In this document: piece by piece, positions 63,716 to 64,000 of the stretch
How positions within the stretch are numbered: position 1 is the stretch's first letter
Layout of the letters: every line of letters begins with the position of its first letter
Assembly: GCF_014217855.1 (NCBI RefSeq)
Contig: NZ_CP059059.1
Coordinates: 1,736,001-1,800,000 of the forward strand
Direction: 5' to 3'
DNA from: Synechococcus sp. HK01-R
GTDB lineage: Bacteria; Cyanobacteriota; Cyanobacteriia; PCC-6307; Cyanobiaceae
Length of the DNA: 64,000 nucleotides
Notes under the pieces: generated by a model
Seen by the model: only the letters and a program-made list of their open reading frames with translations
The model's database searches: none
Told to the model about the DNA's origin: nothing
Position numbers and translations under genes: made by a program

Positions 63716-64000
63716 ATGACCGACGCCACTGCTGAACTGGGCCGACGCGGATTCGAGCGTCTCGACCTGTTGCTCCTCACTGTTGAGGCTCTCGATCTCA
63801 ATGGTGGGGAGGCCATGGTCTGGGCGACCCAGCAACTGGGCTTCTCTGATCTGTTCCCCAATCGGGTGGAGCTGTGGAAGCGGCGCTGCCATAACCCCCT
63901 GAGGCGGTCCACCCGTCGAGGCTCCGTGACCTCGAAGGAAACGGATGCACTGATCCAGTTGCTCTGTGCCATGGCCGATCGCCTCTATCCCCTGCTGCAT
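63716..64000 (+). CDS. DUF3038-like protein (3' end cut by window)
   Basis: A frame open to the window edge (95 codons) starts at ATG 63716. The sequence [34 protein letters not shown] followed by [26 protein letters not shown] and [21 protein letters not shown] resembles the cyanobacterial DUF3038 family, helical soluble proteins of unknown function. The start lies only 10 bases from the divergent apt start, so promoters must overlap the coding ends. The gene continues past position 64000. Confidence 0.75.
   Translation, partial: MTDATAELGRRGFERLDLLLLTVEALDLNGGEAMVWATQQLGFSDLFPNRVELWKRRCHNPLRRSTRRGSVTSKETDALIQLLCAMADRLYPLLH

Overview
The window is a compact, GC-rich stretch of a cyanobacterial chromosome, most likely a marine or euryhaline Synechococcus/Cyanobium. 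Supporting genes are chlH and an acsF cyclase (chlorophyll synthesis), a high-light-inducible protein, the glucosylglycerol-phosphate phosphatase gene stpA (a salt-acclimation marker), and many families that are largely cyanobacterial (DUF2811, DUF2949, DUF3038-like, DUF3318, DUF3386, DUF3721, DUF6447, CGLD27). I see no insertion sequence, prophage or CRISPR array. Genes sit very close together, and many convergent pairs overlap at their 3' ends. Two genes run off the window: a large membrane iron-sulfur protein on the left (1-2087, minus) and a DUF3038-like gene on the right (63716-64000, plus).

Region 1 (about 1-8300) is the most unusual part. It looks like a low-oxygen tetrapyrrole island: hemN (oxygen-independent coproporphyrinogen oxidase), a second-type heme oxygenase, and an acsF cyclase whose operon also holds a glycosyltransferase-like gene and a divergent paralogue of aldehyde-deformylating oxygenase. 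A cysteine-free ArsR-family regulator is transcribed away from acsF. Similar imperfect palindromes lie in front of both acsF/arsR and the heme oxygenase gene, which suggests one regulator for the whole island. To its left is a sigma-54-activator-like AAA domain fused to a NapH-type polyferredoxin.

Region 2 (8300-18200) holds pdxH, an OsmC-like protein, a cpdA-like phosphoesterase divergent from a Fur-family regulator, a decapeptide-repeat/DUF3721 protein with arsS, and the stpA-gst pair facing a large protein that resembles glycerol-3-phosphate dehydrogenase. Region 3 (18200-31900) has a YhaN/YhaO (SbcC/SbcD-like) pair, sugar-kinase-like phosphotransferases, a lytic transglycosylase, the metY-metA pair for methionine synthesis, an AlkB dioxygenase and an AEC transporter. 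Region 4 (31900-43100) is a polar amino acid ABC operon (binding protein, two permeases, ATPase) with an HdeD-like gene inserted between the permeases, followed by a SulP transporter, a FAD oxidoreductase, a sirohydrochlorin chelatase with a His-rich tail, and a GMC oxidoreductase.

Region 5 (43200-64000) is mostly housekeeping: initiator tRNA-Met, asparaginase, rsfS, carB, an amino acid symporter, an ABC exporter, tpiA, folP, chlH divergent from dapB, hli, a UbiH-like hydroxylase and apt. Functions are assigned from sequence motifs and remembered family features only; no database search was possible.
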